Both the position numbers and the translations under genes were made by a program. From NCBI GenBank assembly GCA_965263365.1, contig OZ253672.1:496001-560000 (forward strand): a stretch of DNA of 64,000 nt, in the 5' to 3' direction. Below, piece by piece: positions 52,600-61,620 of the stretch (position 1 is the stretch's first letter; each line of letters opens with the position of its first letter). The DNA is from CANMUM01 sp965263365. GTDB taxonomy: Bacteria; Pseudomonadota; Alphaproteobacteria; Rhodobacterales; Rhodobacteraceae. Below the pieces are notes generated by a model that did no database searches, was not told the DNA's origin, and saw nothing but the letters and a program-made list of their open reading frames with translations.

Positions 52600-53754
52600 A
52601 TGGCACTTTCAACTTCACAACAATTGACGCGATGGGGGCTGATTGCGCTTGTCTTTTTAGGGTTATTGTGGGTGCTGCGCGGTGTGTTAACGCCATATTT
52701 AGTTGCGATGGCGTTAGCGTATTTTTTAGACCCAATTGCAGATCGTCTTGAAAAAATGGGTCTTTCGAGACTTGTTTCAGTGATGATTATTACGCTCAGT
52801 GCGGTGATTTTGATTGTGATTTTTGTTGCTGCCGTTGCCCCTTTGATCGTGCGTGAACTTGCTCAACTCATTAGCGCAATTCCTGAACTATCGAGTACCA
52901 TAGAGAGTATAATTCGGTCTCGTTTTCCAGAGTTTGCGTTGGATGCTTCTGAAATTTTTACACGTTTTCAAGAGGGCTTGCAGTCAATCGGCGCGTTTTT
53001 GAGTTCTACACTTTTAAATTCTGTAAGGACAATATTCGGTTTTCTAGCCCTTGTCGTGATCGTTCCTGTCGTAACATTTTTTATATTGCTTGATTGGGAC
53101 AGCATGGTCGCGCAAATTGATAGTTGGTTGCCACGCGATCACCGCTCAGAAATTCGTAAAATCTTTCGCGATATTGATCAAAGCTTGGCCTCCTTTATCC
53201 GGGGTCAGGGCACGGTTTGTATGATCATGGCTTGCTATTATGCAATGATTTTAGGGCTTTTGGGCGTAAATTACGGAATTGCGATTGGTTTTGTTGCAGG
53301 CATGCTGACATTTATTCCTTACGTGGGAGCAGCTATTGGGGGATTGCTTGTTGTTGGCGTTTCGTTATTTCAAGCGTGGACTGGAATATCAGCGCCTGCC
53401 GAGTGTCTCGAGCTGGTCAATGAAGTTTGCAATCAAGTTGGGGAAAAGTCTTGGTTTGGCGCGAGTTGGGCTTGGTTTGGGCTCGTCTTGGCGCTTTATT
53501 TCGGGGGGCAAAGTGTTGAGGGAAATGTCATAACGCCCAATCTTGTTGGAAAATCGATAGGACTACATCCCGTTTGGCTTATGTTCTCTTTATCTGTGTT
53601 TGGTTCGTTAATGGGGCTAACCGGAATGCTAATTGCTGTGCCGCTCGCCGCTGTAATTGGTGTATTAGGGCGACATTTTTTCGCGCGCTATCAGTCCGGA
53701 AAACTCTATCTTGGGCAAGAATACCTGAGCCCTAAATCAGGTGAAGATGAGTAG
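52600..53754 (+). CDS. AI-2E/PerM-family membrane protein
   Basis: The 384-residue protein has eight membrane helices and the AI-2E family features: an N-terminal RWGLIALVFLGLLWVL and FLDPIADRLEK, and a C-terminal GKSIGLHPVWLMFSLSVFGSL. Members include autoinducer-2 exporters and Na+/H+-coupled carriers. In many alphaproteobacteria a PerM gene precedes hdaA, as here; their ends overlap by 8 bases. Confidence 0.9.
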   Translation: MALSTSQQLTRWGLIALVFLGLLWVLRGVLTPYLVAMALAYFLDPIADRLEKMGLSRLVSVMIITLSAVILIVIFVAAVAPLIVRELAQLISAIPELSSTIESIIRSRFPEFALDASEIFTRFQEGLQSIGAFLSSTLLNSVRTIFGFLALVVIVPVVTFFILLDWDSMVAQIDSWLPRDHRSEIRKIFRDIDQSLASFIRGQGTVCMIMACYYAMILGLLGVNYGIAIGFVAGMLTFIPYVGAAIGGLLVVGVSLFQAWTGISAPAECLELVNEVCNQVGEKSWFGASWAWFGLVLALYFGGQSVEGNVITPNLVGKSIGLHPVWLMFSLSVFGSLMGLTGMLIAVPLAAVIGVLGRHFFARYQSGKLYLGQEYLSPKSGEDE

Positions 53755-54394
53755 TCAATTGCTAATGCCTCTCGGCACAAAACATCCAGATGGGTTTGTG
53801 CGTTCGGAAGCCAACGAGAACGCATGTAATTATATTGAAAAAACAGATGGATTAATTGTCAACGGACCGGCGGGCTCTGGAAAAACCCAAATAGCCCTCG
53901 AGTACGCAAAATTATGGGATGGAATTTATTTTTCATCGAAAACAGATGCAGAGATTTATCTTTCTCAGGGAAATCCCAGTGCAGTATTTGTTGATATGAT
54001 TGATCAGTGGCCGGTGAAAGAAATTGCACAGCAAGAATTGTTCCATTTATTCAATTTTCAACGCCAACACAAAGCTAAGTTAATATTGTTTGCAAGGCTG
54101 CCCGTTTCGCATTGGAAAATTAATCTACCGGATCTTGCTACACGACTTGAGACTTTGCCAGTGGCCGAAATTCAGCCTCCCGATGATTCACTAATTGTGC
54201 AGCTGCTTTCAAAGCAATTAAGCGCGAGAGGAATATTAGTAAAGAACGATGTCATTACTTACATTTCTAAGCGTTTGGCGCGTGAATACTCTATAATTTT
54301 AGACTTCGTTGATGCGCTTGATACGCTGTCAGCTAGACGCAAGGTGAATGTAACACGAGGACTTGCGAAAGAAATTTTGGAAGGTTTTAAGTGA
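53747..54394 (+). CDS. hdaA: DnaA-related replication regulator HdaA
   Basis: HdaA, with the beta clamp, stimulates ATP hydrolysis by DnaA to prevent re-initiation. The 215-residue AAA+ protein has the N-terminal clamp-binding motif QLLMPL (residues 4-9), a Walker A-like NGPAGSGKTQIA and VFVDMIDQWP (Walker B region). ATG 53747 overlaps the end of the PerM gene. Unlike many Hda proteins the Walker A is kept. ppx starts inside its last codons. Confidence 0.9.
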   Translation: MSSQLLMPLGTKHPDGFVRSEANENACNYIEKTDGLIVNGPAGSGKTQIALEYAKLWDGIYFSSKTDAEIYLSQGNPSAVFVDMIDQWPVKEIAQQELFHLFNFQRQHKAKLILFARLPVSHWKINLPDLATRLETLPVAEIQPPDDSLIVQLLSKQLSARGILVKNDVITYISKRLAREYSIILDFVDALDTLSARRKVNVTRGLAKEILEGFK

Positions 54395-55848
54395 GTAAAA
54401 TTGCGGTTGTCGACATTGGTTCAAATTCTGTAAGGCTTGTCGTTTTTGACGCTTTGTCACGGGCGCCGCACTATGTTTTTAACGAAAAGGTTCAATGCCG
54501 ACTTGGTGAAGATATGAGTCAAACTGGCAGGCTTTCACCTAATGGCGTTTTGAACGCGAAAGAAGCTTTGAGGCGTTTTGTGTACCTTTCAAAAGCCATT
54601 GATGTTAGCGCGCTTGAAATTGTAGGAACTGCGGCTTTGCGAGAGGCTGAAGATGGATCAGATTTTGTTCGGTGGATCACGGAAGATTTGGGTGAAAAGG
54701 TGCGCATCGTTTCTGGTGAAGAAGAAGCTCAACTATCTGCGCAAGGCGTAATGCTAGGGTGGCCGGAAGCTGATGGGCTTGTCTGTGATATTGGCGGTTC
54801 GTCCTTAGAACTTATTCCTGTTAGCAACGGCAAAATTGGGCACGGAATTTCATTACCTTTGGGTCCTTTGAAAACGCAGATGTTGCCTGAAAATTCTAAA
54901 CTGGACTGGATCGAAAACGAACTTTTGCGTGCGCAGAAATTTCTGAGTAAGCAATTTGATTCAATATATCTTGTCGGCGGTTCGTGGCGCGCAATTGCGA
55001 AGCTCGACATGTTGCGGCGAGAATATCCGTTTCCAATTTTACATGAATATGAAATAGATAAAACAGATTTGCTCACAACGATTCAAGCTTATGAAATAAA
55101 CAATTCAAAGTTACTTGAGCGCTCTGACATTTCGCTTGGTCGGCAAGATTTACTGCCAGGTGCTATTGGTGTTTTGAAAATGTTAATGAAAGTGTTTGCG
55201 CCTCAGAAATTTCTGGTTTCCTCCTATGGCTTGAGAGAAGGCGTGCTATTTGAAAATATGCCCAACTATATGCGAAGATCCGACCCATTGATTGTTGCGT
55301 GTCAAGCACTGGAGCAGCAAAATGCCAGATTCCCAGGTTTTGGACGTGATCTATATAATTGGCTGTCTCCGCTTTATGGAAATGAACTTCCTGAATTCAA
55401 ACGATTGGTTCAAGCCGCTTGCCTATTATTAGATACGAATTGGCGCTACCATCCCGATTTTCGGGCACAGATGAGTTTTGAAATTGTTGCGCAAGCCAAT
55501 TTATGTGGCGTAAAGCATCAAGAGCGTTTGTTCTTAGCATTGGCGTTGGCGGTGCGTTATGAAAATGCGCCCGAGCACGCAATTTCACATCCCTCACTCG
55601 CGCTTTTGGGCGCTAAAGATAAAGAGAGAGCGATTGAACTTGGGCGCGCTTTGCGATTAGGTGCCATGATTTCAGGAGCTGTGGGGCAGTTGCTAAATCA
55701 AACTTGGCTCAAAGTTAATAAAAACGGACTGGTTTTGCAAATTAGAGATGATTTACAATTGATTTATGGGCCGAGTGTTGAAAAGCGACTTGCTTCACTG
55801 GGTCGTTTTTTAGGTCGCGAAGTTCAAGTTGAATTTATTAAAAAATAG
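54391..55848 (+). CDS. ppx: Exopolyphosphatase (Ppx/GppA family)
   Basis: The 485-residue protein begins VVDIGSNSVRLVVFD (ASKHA phosphate-1 loop) and contains SGEEEAQLSAQG (about residue 108) and DIGGSSLELIPV (about 131), matching Ppx/GppA phosphatases that split polyphosphate or pppGpp. The C-terminal HD-like half is longer than in E. coli GppA. It overlaps hdaA by 4 bases. In relatives ppk usually lies between hdaA and ppx; here it is missing. Confidence 0.93.
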   Translation: MSKIAVVDIGSNSVRLVVFDALSRAPHYVFNEKVQCRLGEDMSQTGRLSPNGVLNAKEALRRFVYLSKAIDVSALEIVGTAALREAEDGSDFVRWITEDLGEKVRIVSGEEEAQLSAQGVMLGWPEADGLVCDIGGSSLELIPVSNGKIGHGISLPLGPLKTQMLPENSKLDWIENELLRAQKFLSKQFDSIYLVGGSWRAIAKLDMLRREYPFPILHEYEIDKTDLLTTIQAYEINNSKLLERSDISLGRQDLLPGAIGVLKMLMKVFAPQKFLVSSYGLREGVLFENMPNYMRRSDPLIVACQALEQQNARFPGFGRDLYNWLSPLYGNELPEFKRLVQAACLLLDTNWRYHPDFRAQMSFEIVAQANLCGVKHQERLFLALALAVRYENAPEHAISHPSLALLGAKDKERAIELGRALRLGAMISGAVGQLLNQTWLKVNKNGLVLQIRDDLQLIYGPSVEKRLASLGRFLGREVQVEFIKK

Positions 55849-55927
55849 AAGTGATTTTTGTTCGAAGGTCGTTTCTTCCATAATGTTAAATTGAGAAGAT
55901 AGCTTTATTAAAAAAGTGGGAAAGCCA

Positions 55928-56020
55928 AAAAATAAAAGCCCACATCCAACGATGCGGGCTTTTCCCCTAGACTTGGACCGTGAAGCCCTAATTCTATGCG
56001 ATCTAATGCCGCTTGAATAT
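55928..56020 (-). ncRNA. Candidate small RNA of about 93 nt
   Basis: On the minus strand a promoter-like pair (56054-56027) is followed after about 60 bases by a long hairpin: AAAAGCCC.CATC (55934-55946) pairs with GATG.GGGCTTTT (55951-55963) around loop CAAC, with one mismatch. Downstream on the minus strand the T run is TTTTATTTTTT (55927-55937). No protein frame fills the interval on this strand. The hairpin may also end ppx transcription on the plus strand, so the RNA is a hypothesis. Confidence 0.4.
55934..55963. terminator. Hairpin terminator after ppx, usable on both strands
   Basis: Eight plus four base pairs with one A-C mismatch, tetraloop CAAC. On the minus strand it is followed by a better T run than on the plus strand. 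Confidence 0.75.
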
Positions 56021-56026
56021 GAGTCG

Positions 56027-56054
56027 AGAATAGCCAACCTGAAATGATTTGCAA
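56027..56054 (-). promoter_or_regulatory. Possible promoter of the candidate small RNA
   Basis: On the minus strand TTGCAA (56054-56049), 16 bases, then TATTCT (56032-56027). The spacing is slightly short and only moderately close to consensus. Confidence 0.35.
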
Positions 56055-56180
56055 GCCCTTTTTTACATTCCTTCGATCTTAAGAGTGATTACTATATTAT
56101 TTTCTCAAAAAAAGCGATTTGAAGATTGCCTGTGTTTGTGTGTTTCGGTATTAAAATTCTAAGTTTATTTGGAGACCGCT

Positions 56181-57512
56181 ATGCGTCTATCGCAGTATTT
56201 TCTTCCTTTATTAAAAGAAAACCCAGCCGAAGCACAAATTGTTTCGCACCGGCTTATGTTGCGGGCCGGAATGATTAAGCAAGCATCGGCAGGCATTTAT
56301 TCGTGGCTTCCTCTCGGATTTAAGGTATTGCGCAAGCTTGAAAATATTGTTCACGAAGAGCAAATGCGCGCGGGGCACATTCCAATGCTGATGCCGACAT
56401 TACAATCAGCGGATTTGTGGCGAGAATCGGGTCGATATGATGCATATGGGCAGGAAATGCTTCGCATCAAAGATCGACATGGGCGTGATATGTTGTACGG
56501 ACCAACGAATGAAGAAATGATAACGGATATATTTAGAAGTGCGGTTAATTCTTACAAAGACCTTCCTCTAACTCTTTATCATATTCAGTGGAAATTCCGT
56601 GATGAAATCCGCCCGCGTTTCGGTGTGATGCGGGGACGAGAATTTTTGATGAAAGATGGATATAACTTCGACTTAAGCAAAGAAGATGCTCTTCACGCTT
56701 ATAATCGTCACATTGTGAGTTATCTGAGAACTTATGAGCGGATGGGTTTGCAAGCGCTCCCTATGCGTGCGGACACAGGGCCCATAGGCGGTGATTATAG
56801 TCATGAATTCCTTGTTCTTGCTGAAACAGGAGAAAGCGAAGTCTTTTATGATCGCAAAGTCACTGATCTTCGTTTGGGAGAACGTGATATAGATTATGCT
56901 GACGTGGCCGCTTGTCAGGCTGTCTATGACGAGTTTAATAATTTATATGCGCGTACAGATGAAACACATGATGAAACTTTATATGGGCAGATTCCGGAAG
57001 AACGAAGAATGACAGCGCGAGGAATTGAGGTTGGTCAAGTTTTTTACTTTGGTACGAAATACTCTGAATCCCTTAAAGCGGCGGTTCAGGCGCCTGATGG
57101 CAAGTTAACTGATGTTCATATGGGATCGCATGGTATTGGTGTTTCGCGCCTTTTAGGGGCATTAATTGAAGCGCATCATGATGAGCAGGGCATTATTTGG
57201 CCAGAAGGGGTGACGCCATTTGATGTTGCGATTGTGAATTTGAAGCAAGGTGGTGAAACCGATGCTGTTTGTGATGAGCTTTATGGCACACTTAAATCTA
57301 AGGGGCTAGATCCGCTTTATGATGATCGTAATGAACGCGCGGGCGCTAAATTTGCGGCAATGGATCTTATCGGAATTCCTTGGAAAATTACGGTTGGGCC
57401 GCGTGGTCTTGAAAAAGGTGTGGTTGAACTGGCAAGCCGACGCTCAGGCGAAAAAGAAGAGTTGTCACTTGACGCAGTCATAGATAAGATCGTCCAAATT
57501 TACGTGCGGTAA
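56181..57512 (+). CDS. proS: Prolyl-tRNA synthetase, short alphaproteobacterial form
   Basis: Charges tRNA-Pro. The 443-residue class II synthetase has motif 1 GIYSWLPLGFKVLRKL, motif 2 (RDEIRPRFGVMRGREFLMKDGY, seen in parts) and motif 3 GSHGIGVSRLLGALIE, and a C-terminal anticodon-binding domain. The editing domain between motifs 2 and 3 is absent, as usual in alphaproteobacteria. GGAG (56171-56174) sets the ATG at 56181. Confidence 0.97.
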   Translation: MRLSQYFLPLLKENPAEAQIVSHRLMLRAGMIKQASAGIYSWLPLGFKVLRKLENIVHEEQMRAGHIPMLMPTLQSADLWRESGRYDAYGQEMLRIKDRHGRDMLYGPTNEEMITDIFRSAVNSYKDLPLTLYHIQWKFRDEIRPRFGVMRGREFLMKDGYNFDLSKEDALHAYNRHIVSYLRTYERMGLQALPMRADTGPIGGDYSHEFLVLAETGESEVFYDRKVTDLRLGERDIDYADVAACQAVYDEFNNLYARTDETHDETLYGQIPEERRMTARGIEVGQVFYFGTKYSESLKAAVQAPDGKLTDVHMGSHGIGVSRLLGALIEAHHDEQGIIWPEGVTPFDVAIVNLKQGGETDAVCDELYGTLKSKGLDPLYDDRNERAGAKFAAMDLIGIPWKITVGPRGLEKGVVELASRRSGEKEELSLDAVIDKIVQIYVR

Positions 57513-57522
57513 GGATAAACTA

Positions 57523-58044
57523 ATGCGATTATGGAACTTTGTGCTCGTATTCGTCATGATTATGACAACCACGAGCGCTTATGCGCGACCAGGGACTGCG
57601 ACTGAAATTGCAGAAATTCAAGAGCGAATGGTCGCGTTTGTTGATGCAATCGAAGTAGGTGATTACCCATCTCTAATTGGTTATTCGTTGCCCCCGAGAT
57701 TGTTGGATCTTATGATAAAAAGTGCCGGCGCTGAGCAAATTGAATTTACACAACTTATGTCATCATCGATGGAAGCATCTATGGCGGATATTGAGTTTGA
57801 AAACTTCGAATATGATGTTACGGCTGTAAATTTGGAAAATTCTGGAGAAATTGTCTATGGATATTTTCCGTCAAGCTTTGAGATGACAATTGATGGAGCG
57901 ACACAATCTATTTCTAACCCAATTTTGGCACTTTACGATGAAAAGTGGTATCTAGTGCGTGTTGATGAACGCCAACATCTTTTGCTTCAAATGGCCTATC
58001 CGGAGCTTGCGGCTCTTGAAATGCCATATACGGTGCAGAATTAA
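57523..58044 (+). CDS. Periplasmic protein of unknown function
   Basis: The 173-residue product has a signal peptide (ending TSAYA, about residue 21) and then a domain that may have an NTF2/SnoaL-like shape (helix with VAFVDAIEVGDYPSL, followed by strands), but I cannot name the family. It lies between proS and lolC and is probably co-transcribed with both (10 and 3 base gaps), so a link to envelope assembly is possible. Confidence 0.8.
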   Translation: MRLWNFVLVFVMIMTTTSAYARPGTATEIAEIQERMVAFVDAIEVGDYPSLIGYSLPPRLLDLMIKSAGAEQIEFTQLMSSSMEASMADIEFENFEYDVTAVNLENSGEIVYGYFPSSFEMTIDGATQSISNPILALYDEKWYLVRVDERQHLLLQMAYPELAALEMPYTVQN

Positions 58045-58047
58045 GCA

Positions 58048-59355
58048 ATGTCCTTAGAGAATACATCAAGACAAACGGCATTTTCATCTATTGAGTGGAT
58101 GATTGCCTTTCGGTATTTGCGTTCACGCAAAAGTGAGGGGGGAGCGTCATCAATCGTTATCATTGCGTTACTCGGCATTGCACTCGGAGTGGCAGCAATG
58201 ATCGTGACATTTGCCGTGCGCGAAGGATTTAGAGTGGAATATGTGCGGACGATTCTGGGCAATCAGGCGCATGCAACTGTGCAGACATTCGACAACTTAG
58301 AGGTTGATGGACAACGCATTTTGGGACTTCCAAATTATGAGGTTTATGCACAAAGTCTCGGAGAAATTGAGGGTGTTAACAGCGCAGTTCCTGTGGTGAG
58401 GCGACAGGCTATGATCTCGGCTAATCAAGTTCCGGCCTTTACTGAAGTTTTTGGAGTTCGTGTTGAAGAATTTGAACAAAATGACCGTCTCGTCAATAAT
58501 ATGCGCAGTTTTGGGAATATAGAATCTTTCCAATCAGGCCAATATGTTATTGCGCTTGGGGAGGGAATCGCACGGCAACTCGGGGTCACCATTGGAGACA
58601 AAGTTTTGTTGACGACGGCATCCGCCGTCGAAACAGCCTTTGGATCATTTCCGCGAGAGGCTGCCTATGATGTTGTTTACATCATAGATTCTGGGGATCA
58701 ATTTGTTGATGGCGCGCGTGTTTATGTTCCGATTGACATGGCACAGAGCTTTTTTAACCTTGAAGGTTATGCAACACAAATTGACCTTAGAGTTGAGGAC
58801 GCTGAACAAATTGGAAATTACCGCGGCGCGGTAGAAGTGCGTTTGGACGGTATTGCTTTTATGAGAGACTGGAAACAGAATAATTTCCGAATACTTGAGG
58901 GACTTAAGACCGAAGACAATGTTGTCTATATTTTGACATCTGTTTTGGTAATTGTGTCATGTTTTTCGATCGCTGCTGGATTGATTATGCTTGTTAAAAA
59001 TAAAACATCGGATATCGCGATTTTAAGAACGATGGGTTTTTCAAGAGGGCGCGTGATGCGAATTTTCTTATTGGCCGGTTTAACGCTCGCAGTTCTTGGA
59101 AATATACTTGGAGTGATACTCGCATCGATGTTATGTTATTTCTTCGATCAAATTTTTATATTTGTGTCAAAGCTTACGGGTGGATTTGATGCGATGTGGG
59201 CATTTCAAGTCATTGAGAATTTAAACCCGGTTTGGAGTTGGCCGACTGTAATGAGCACTTGTTTGCTTGCTCTCACAATTTCTGGATTGATTTCCATATG
59301 GCCTGCAAGTTCGGCGGCCCGTTTGGACCCGGTGGAGGCGCTTCGTCATGGGTAG
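58048..59355 (+). CDS. lolC: Lipoprotein-releasing ABC transporter permease (LolC/LolE type)
   Basis: The 435-residue protein has one N-terminal helix, a large periplasmic domain (about residues 60-280) and three C-terminal helices (FtsX-like). IEWMIAFRYLRSRKSEGGASSIVIIALLGIALGVAAMI-type N-terminus (read in pieces) and IWPASSAARLDPVEALRHG at the end are typical of LolC/E. With only one permease gene here, it probably forms a homodimer with LolD. It extracts outer-membrane lipoproteins from the inner membrane. LolD overlaps its stop. Confidence 0.93.
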   Translation: MSLENTSRQTAFSSIEWMIAFRYLRSRKSEGGASSIVIIALLGIALGVAAMIVTFAVREGFRVEYVRTILGNQAHATVQTFDNLEVDGQRILGLPNYEVYAQSLGEIEGVNSAVPVVRRQAMISANQVPAFTEVFGVRVEEFEQNDRLVNNMRSFGNIESFQSGQYVIALGEGIARQLGVTIGDKVLLTTASAVETAFGSFPREAAYDVVYIIDSGDQFVDGARVYVPIDMAQSFFNLEGYATQIDLRVEDAEQIGNYRGAVEVRLDGIAFMRDWKQNNFRILEGLKTEDNVVYILTSVLVIVSCFSIAAGLIMLVKNKTSDIAILRTMGFSRGRVMRIFLLAGLTLAVLGNILGVILASMLCYFFDQIFIFVSKLTGGFDAMWAFQVIENLNPVWSWPTVMSTCLLALTISGLISIWPASSAARLDPVEALRHG

Positions 59356-60028
59356 TGAAATATTAGAATTGGAAGATGTAAGTCGTGTGTTTAATGCAGG
59401 GCTTCCCAATGAAGTCCGTGTACTTAATTCGCTTAACCTTAATATCCAAGAAGGTGAAGTTGTTGCACTCATTTCCCCGTCTGGTTCAGGTAAATCGACT
59501 TTGTTGAATATTGCTGGTTTATTGGATCAGCCGACAAGTGGAAAAGTGTTTATCGACGCGCGCGAAATTGATCGAGCAGATGATGGGTATCGAACGAAGT
59601 TGAGACGCGAAAAAGTTGGATTTGTTTTTCAATTTCATCACCTGCTGGCAGAGTTCAGTGCAATTGAAAATGTACAAATGCCGGCTCTAGGTGTTGGATG
59701 GGATAAATCGAGTGCTCATGCGCGCGCCAAAGAACTTCTAGAGGTCATGGGCTTAGGTGATCGGCTTCATCATCGACCTTCCAGTCTGTCGGGGGGAGAA
59801 CAACAACGTGTCGCTGTTTGTCGCGCCATTATGAATCGTCCGAAGCTTTTGTTGGCTGATGAACCCACAGGCAATCTGGATCCAGGAAACTCAACTGCCG
59901 TTTTTGACACCTTTATTAAGCTTGCGCGCGAAGAGGGGCTTGCGGCGCTCGTGGCAACACATAATTTAGAAATTGCCTCAAAAATGGACAGAGTTATCGA
60001 TCTTCGCGAAATTAATAAATACGTTTAA
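59348..60028 (+). CDS. lolD: Lipoprotein-releasing ATP-binding protein LolD
   Basis: The 226-residue ATPase has Walker A SPSGSGKST (about residue 42; the first Gly is Ser, as is common in LolD), FQFHHLLAEFSA as Q-loop, signature LSGGEQQRV and Walker B LLLADEPTGNLD. It overlaps lolC by 8 bases. In many alphaproteobacteria dnaE follows this operon; here a convergent gene ends it. Confidence 0.95.
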   Translation: MGSEILELEDVSRVFNAGLPNEVRVLNSLNLNIQEGEVVALISPSGSGKSTLLNIAGLLDQPTSGKVFIDAREIDRADDGYRTKLRREKVGFVFQFHHLLAEFSAIENVQMPALGVGWDKSSAHARAKELLEVMGLGDRLHHRPSSLSGGEQQRVAVCRAIMNRPKLLLADEPTGNLDPGNSTAVFDTFIKLAREEGLAALVATHNLEIASKMDRVIDLREINKYV

Positions 60029-60038
60029 ACTGATGTGT

Positions 60039-61007
60039 CTAGGGACAAGTATTTAACAAAGTTTGCCAATCACGATTTCCGAGTTCAAGCTGAGAGGGGA
60101 TATAGGGTAAAGTTTCGCCGCTTGGTGCATAGATTTCAACGGTAGCTTTTAAAGCTCCAAAATTACCGACTGGTGCTTCAATCAATGAAAATTTATCAAA
60201 ATCAATTTGTTGGGTGTGTTGATAAAGCTCAAAGGCCTCTTTTAGCTTTTCGTCTGGAAGCCTTGCCGTCCTCAGAAAATTGATCTGATCGCGGAGCCCC
60301 AGCCCTTTAAGGAGTGCCTCTGTAGGTTCGACCATTTCGTTTTCAATTCGTGCAAGGTTCAAGAGTGCAATGAGCTCTTCTTCATTTTTAAGATTCTGAG
60401 CCCATGCATTGTCAATCGCAAGCCGACCCGTAGGTAGCCGAACAAATGCAGCATCAAGTCCCTTTACAAAAACATAATCTTGACCTTGCGTGTTTGACAA
60501 AATGAGGTCACGCAAAAGTGGTTCAGTGTCGAAATCGCACGCGCGTAAAAATTGAATTTCATTTTGCTCGATTTGATTTTCAATTTGCCTGGCAATGTTG
60601 TCATCGATAAGATTAGAAAACGCATTTTTAAAAGTAAAATACCCAATAGTACTTAAAGCAATAAAGATCGCTGCCGTGATTAAAGTCCTATGCAAAACTT
60701 TAGGTTGAGTTGAAGTTTGACGCGGAGGGATGTTTTTATTTTCCAAAAATCTATTCAGAATATTTGCAAGTTCCTCATCTTTGGGAGCAAGCCACTCTTC
60801 TCCGGAAAAATAACATCTCACTGGTATTTCAAGTTCATTGCAGCGATAACTATATGGTGCCCAAATTGCGAGCACTTTTTCGTGTAGGTCGCAAATTTCG
60901 ATCGTCTGTTCGGTTACATTAACGATAGCTTCGACGCCGTCTGCATTTTGGTGAAAACCAAAATAAGCGAGCGCTTCGTATCGTTCAAATCCCTCAATTA
61001 TAGCCAC
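60039..61007 (-). CDS. M48-like membrane protein without the HExxH zinc motif
   Basis: The 322-residue protein has a cytoplasmic N-terminal domain (1-100) like that found before the membrane segment of some alphaproteobacterial M48 peptidases, one membrane helix (about 107-125) and a C-terminal domain in which DAAFVRLPTGRLAIDN ... EEELIALLNLARIEN (residues 185-223) follows the pattern NAFALPGG.I.v ... eEl..vLaHElgH. At the HExxH position ARIEN is found, so zinc binding is lost. It may be a pseudo-peptidase. This is inference from spacing, not a database hit. Confidence 0.55.
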   Translation of the reverse strand: MAIIEGFERYEALAYFGFHQNADGVEAIVNVTEQTIEICDLHEKVLAIWAPYSYRCNELEIPVRCYFSGEEWLAPKDEELANILNRFLENKNIPPRQTSTQPKVLHRTLITAAIFIALSTIGYFTFKNAFSNLIDDNIARQIENQIEQNEIQFLRACDFDTEPLLRDLILSNTQGQDYVFVKGLDAAFVRLPTGRLAIDNAWAQNLKNEEELIALLNLARIENEMVEPTEALLKGLGLRDQINFLRTARLPDEKLKEAFELYQHTQQIDFDKFSLIEAPVGNFGALKATVEIYAPSGETLPYIPSQLELGNRDWQTLLNTCP

Positions 61008-61025
61008 GTTTTGGTAGGTCCATTT

Positions 61026-61620
61026 CTAGTTTGCGAGCAAACTTATTGCTGTTTGAAATCTATCTAAATTTTCGATGCGGTTGCACCAATGGTCGACAAT
61101 TTTTGTACATTGTAAATTTGCTTTATTTGTTTTTGAGACATATCCATAAACGCATATATCTGCAATGGTGACATTATTGCCTAGCAAAAAATCGTGATCG
61201 ATAAGCGCATCAGAAAATTATATCTATTTCATATCGCGCGCGCAACCATTCCTGTGCGCCCATGTTGACGGCTTCGGGTTCTGTCTGAGCTTGAATAAGT
61301 TGGGGAATGCACATGCCAATGCGATTAGCCTCCCAATTTATCCATTCCGCACATTTATCAATATTTTTACGTCCGCCGAGAACATCAAACTGGCGCGGGA
61401 TCCAAAGCAATATCGCGCCTGATTGCACCATCACTTCTTGGTTTGTAATTAATAAACACGGAACCTCCGCCCATCGTGAAGCAGATAAGAAAGATTCACT
61501 TCTAGTTTGCCGCGGCGCTGTAATATCTACACGTTCATATTTGTGATTTATGTCTGCCAAACTCAAAGCAAGTGCAACTATGTAAGCGTGCCCACTATTT
61601 TCGTGACCGTATAGCTTCAT
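61026..61620 (-). pseudogene. Glutathione transferase interrupted by a one-base frameshift
   Basis: The first 136 codons (61620-61210) encode a GST N-terminal domain (HENSGHAYIVALAL, VPCLLI) and the start of the helical domain. They end at TGA. In the next frame, from about 61205 to the TAG at 61026, the helical domain goes on without a break (DALIDHDFLLGNNVTIADICV...). Removing one T from the run of four at about 61211-61214 restores one frame of about 197 codons. AGGA precedes the ATG. Either a recent mutation or a sequencing error. Confidence 0.8.
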
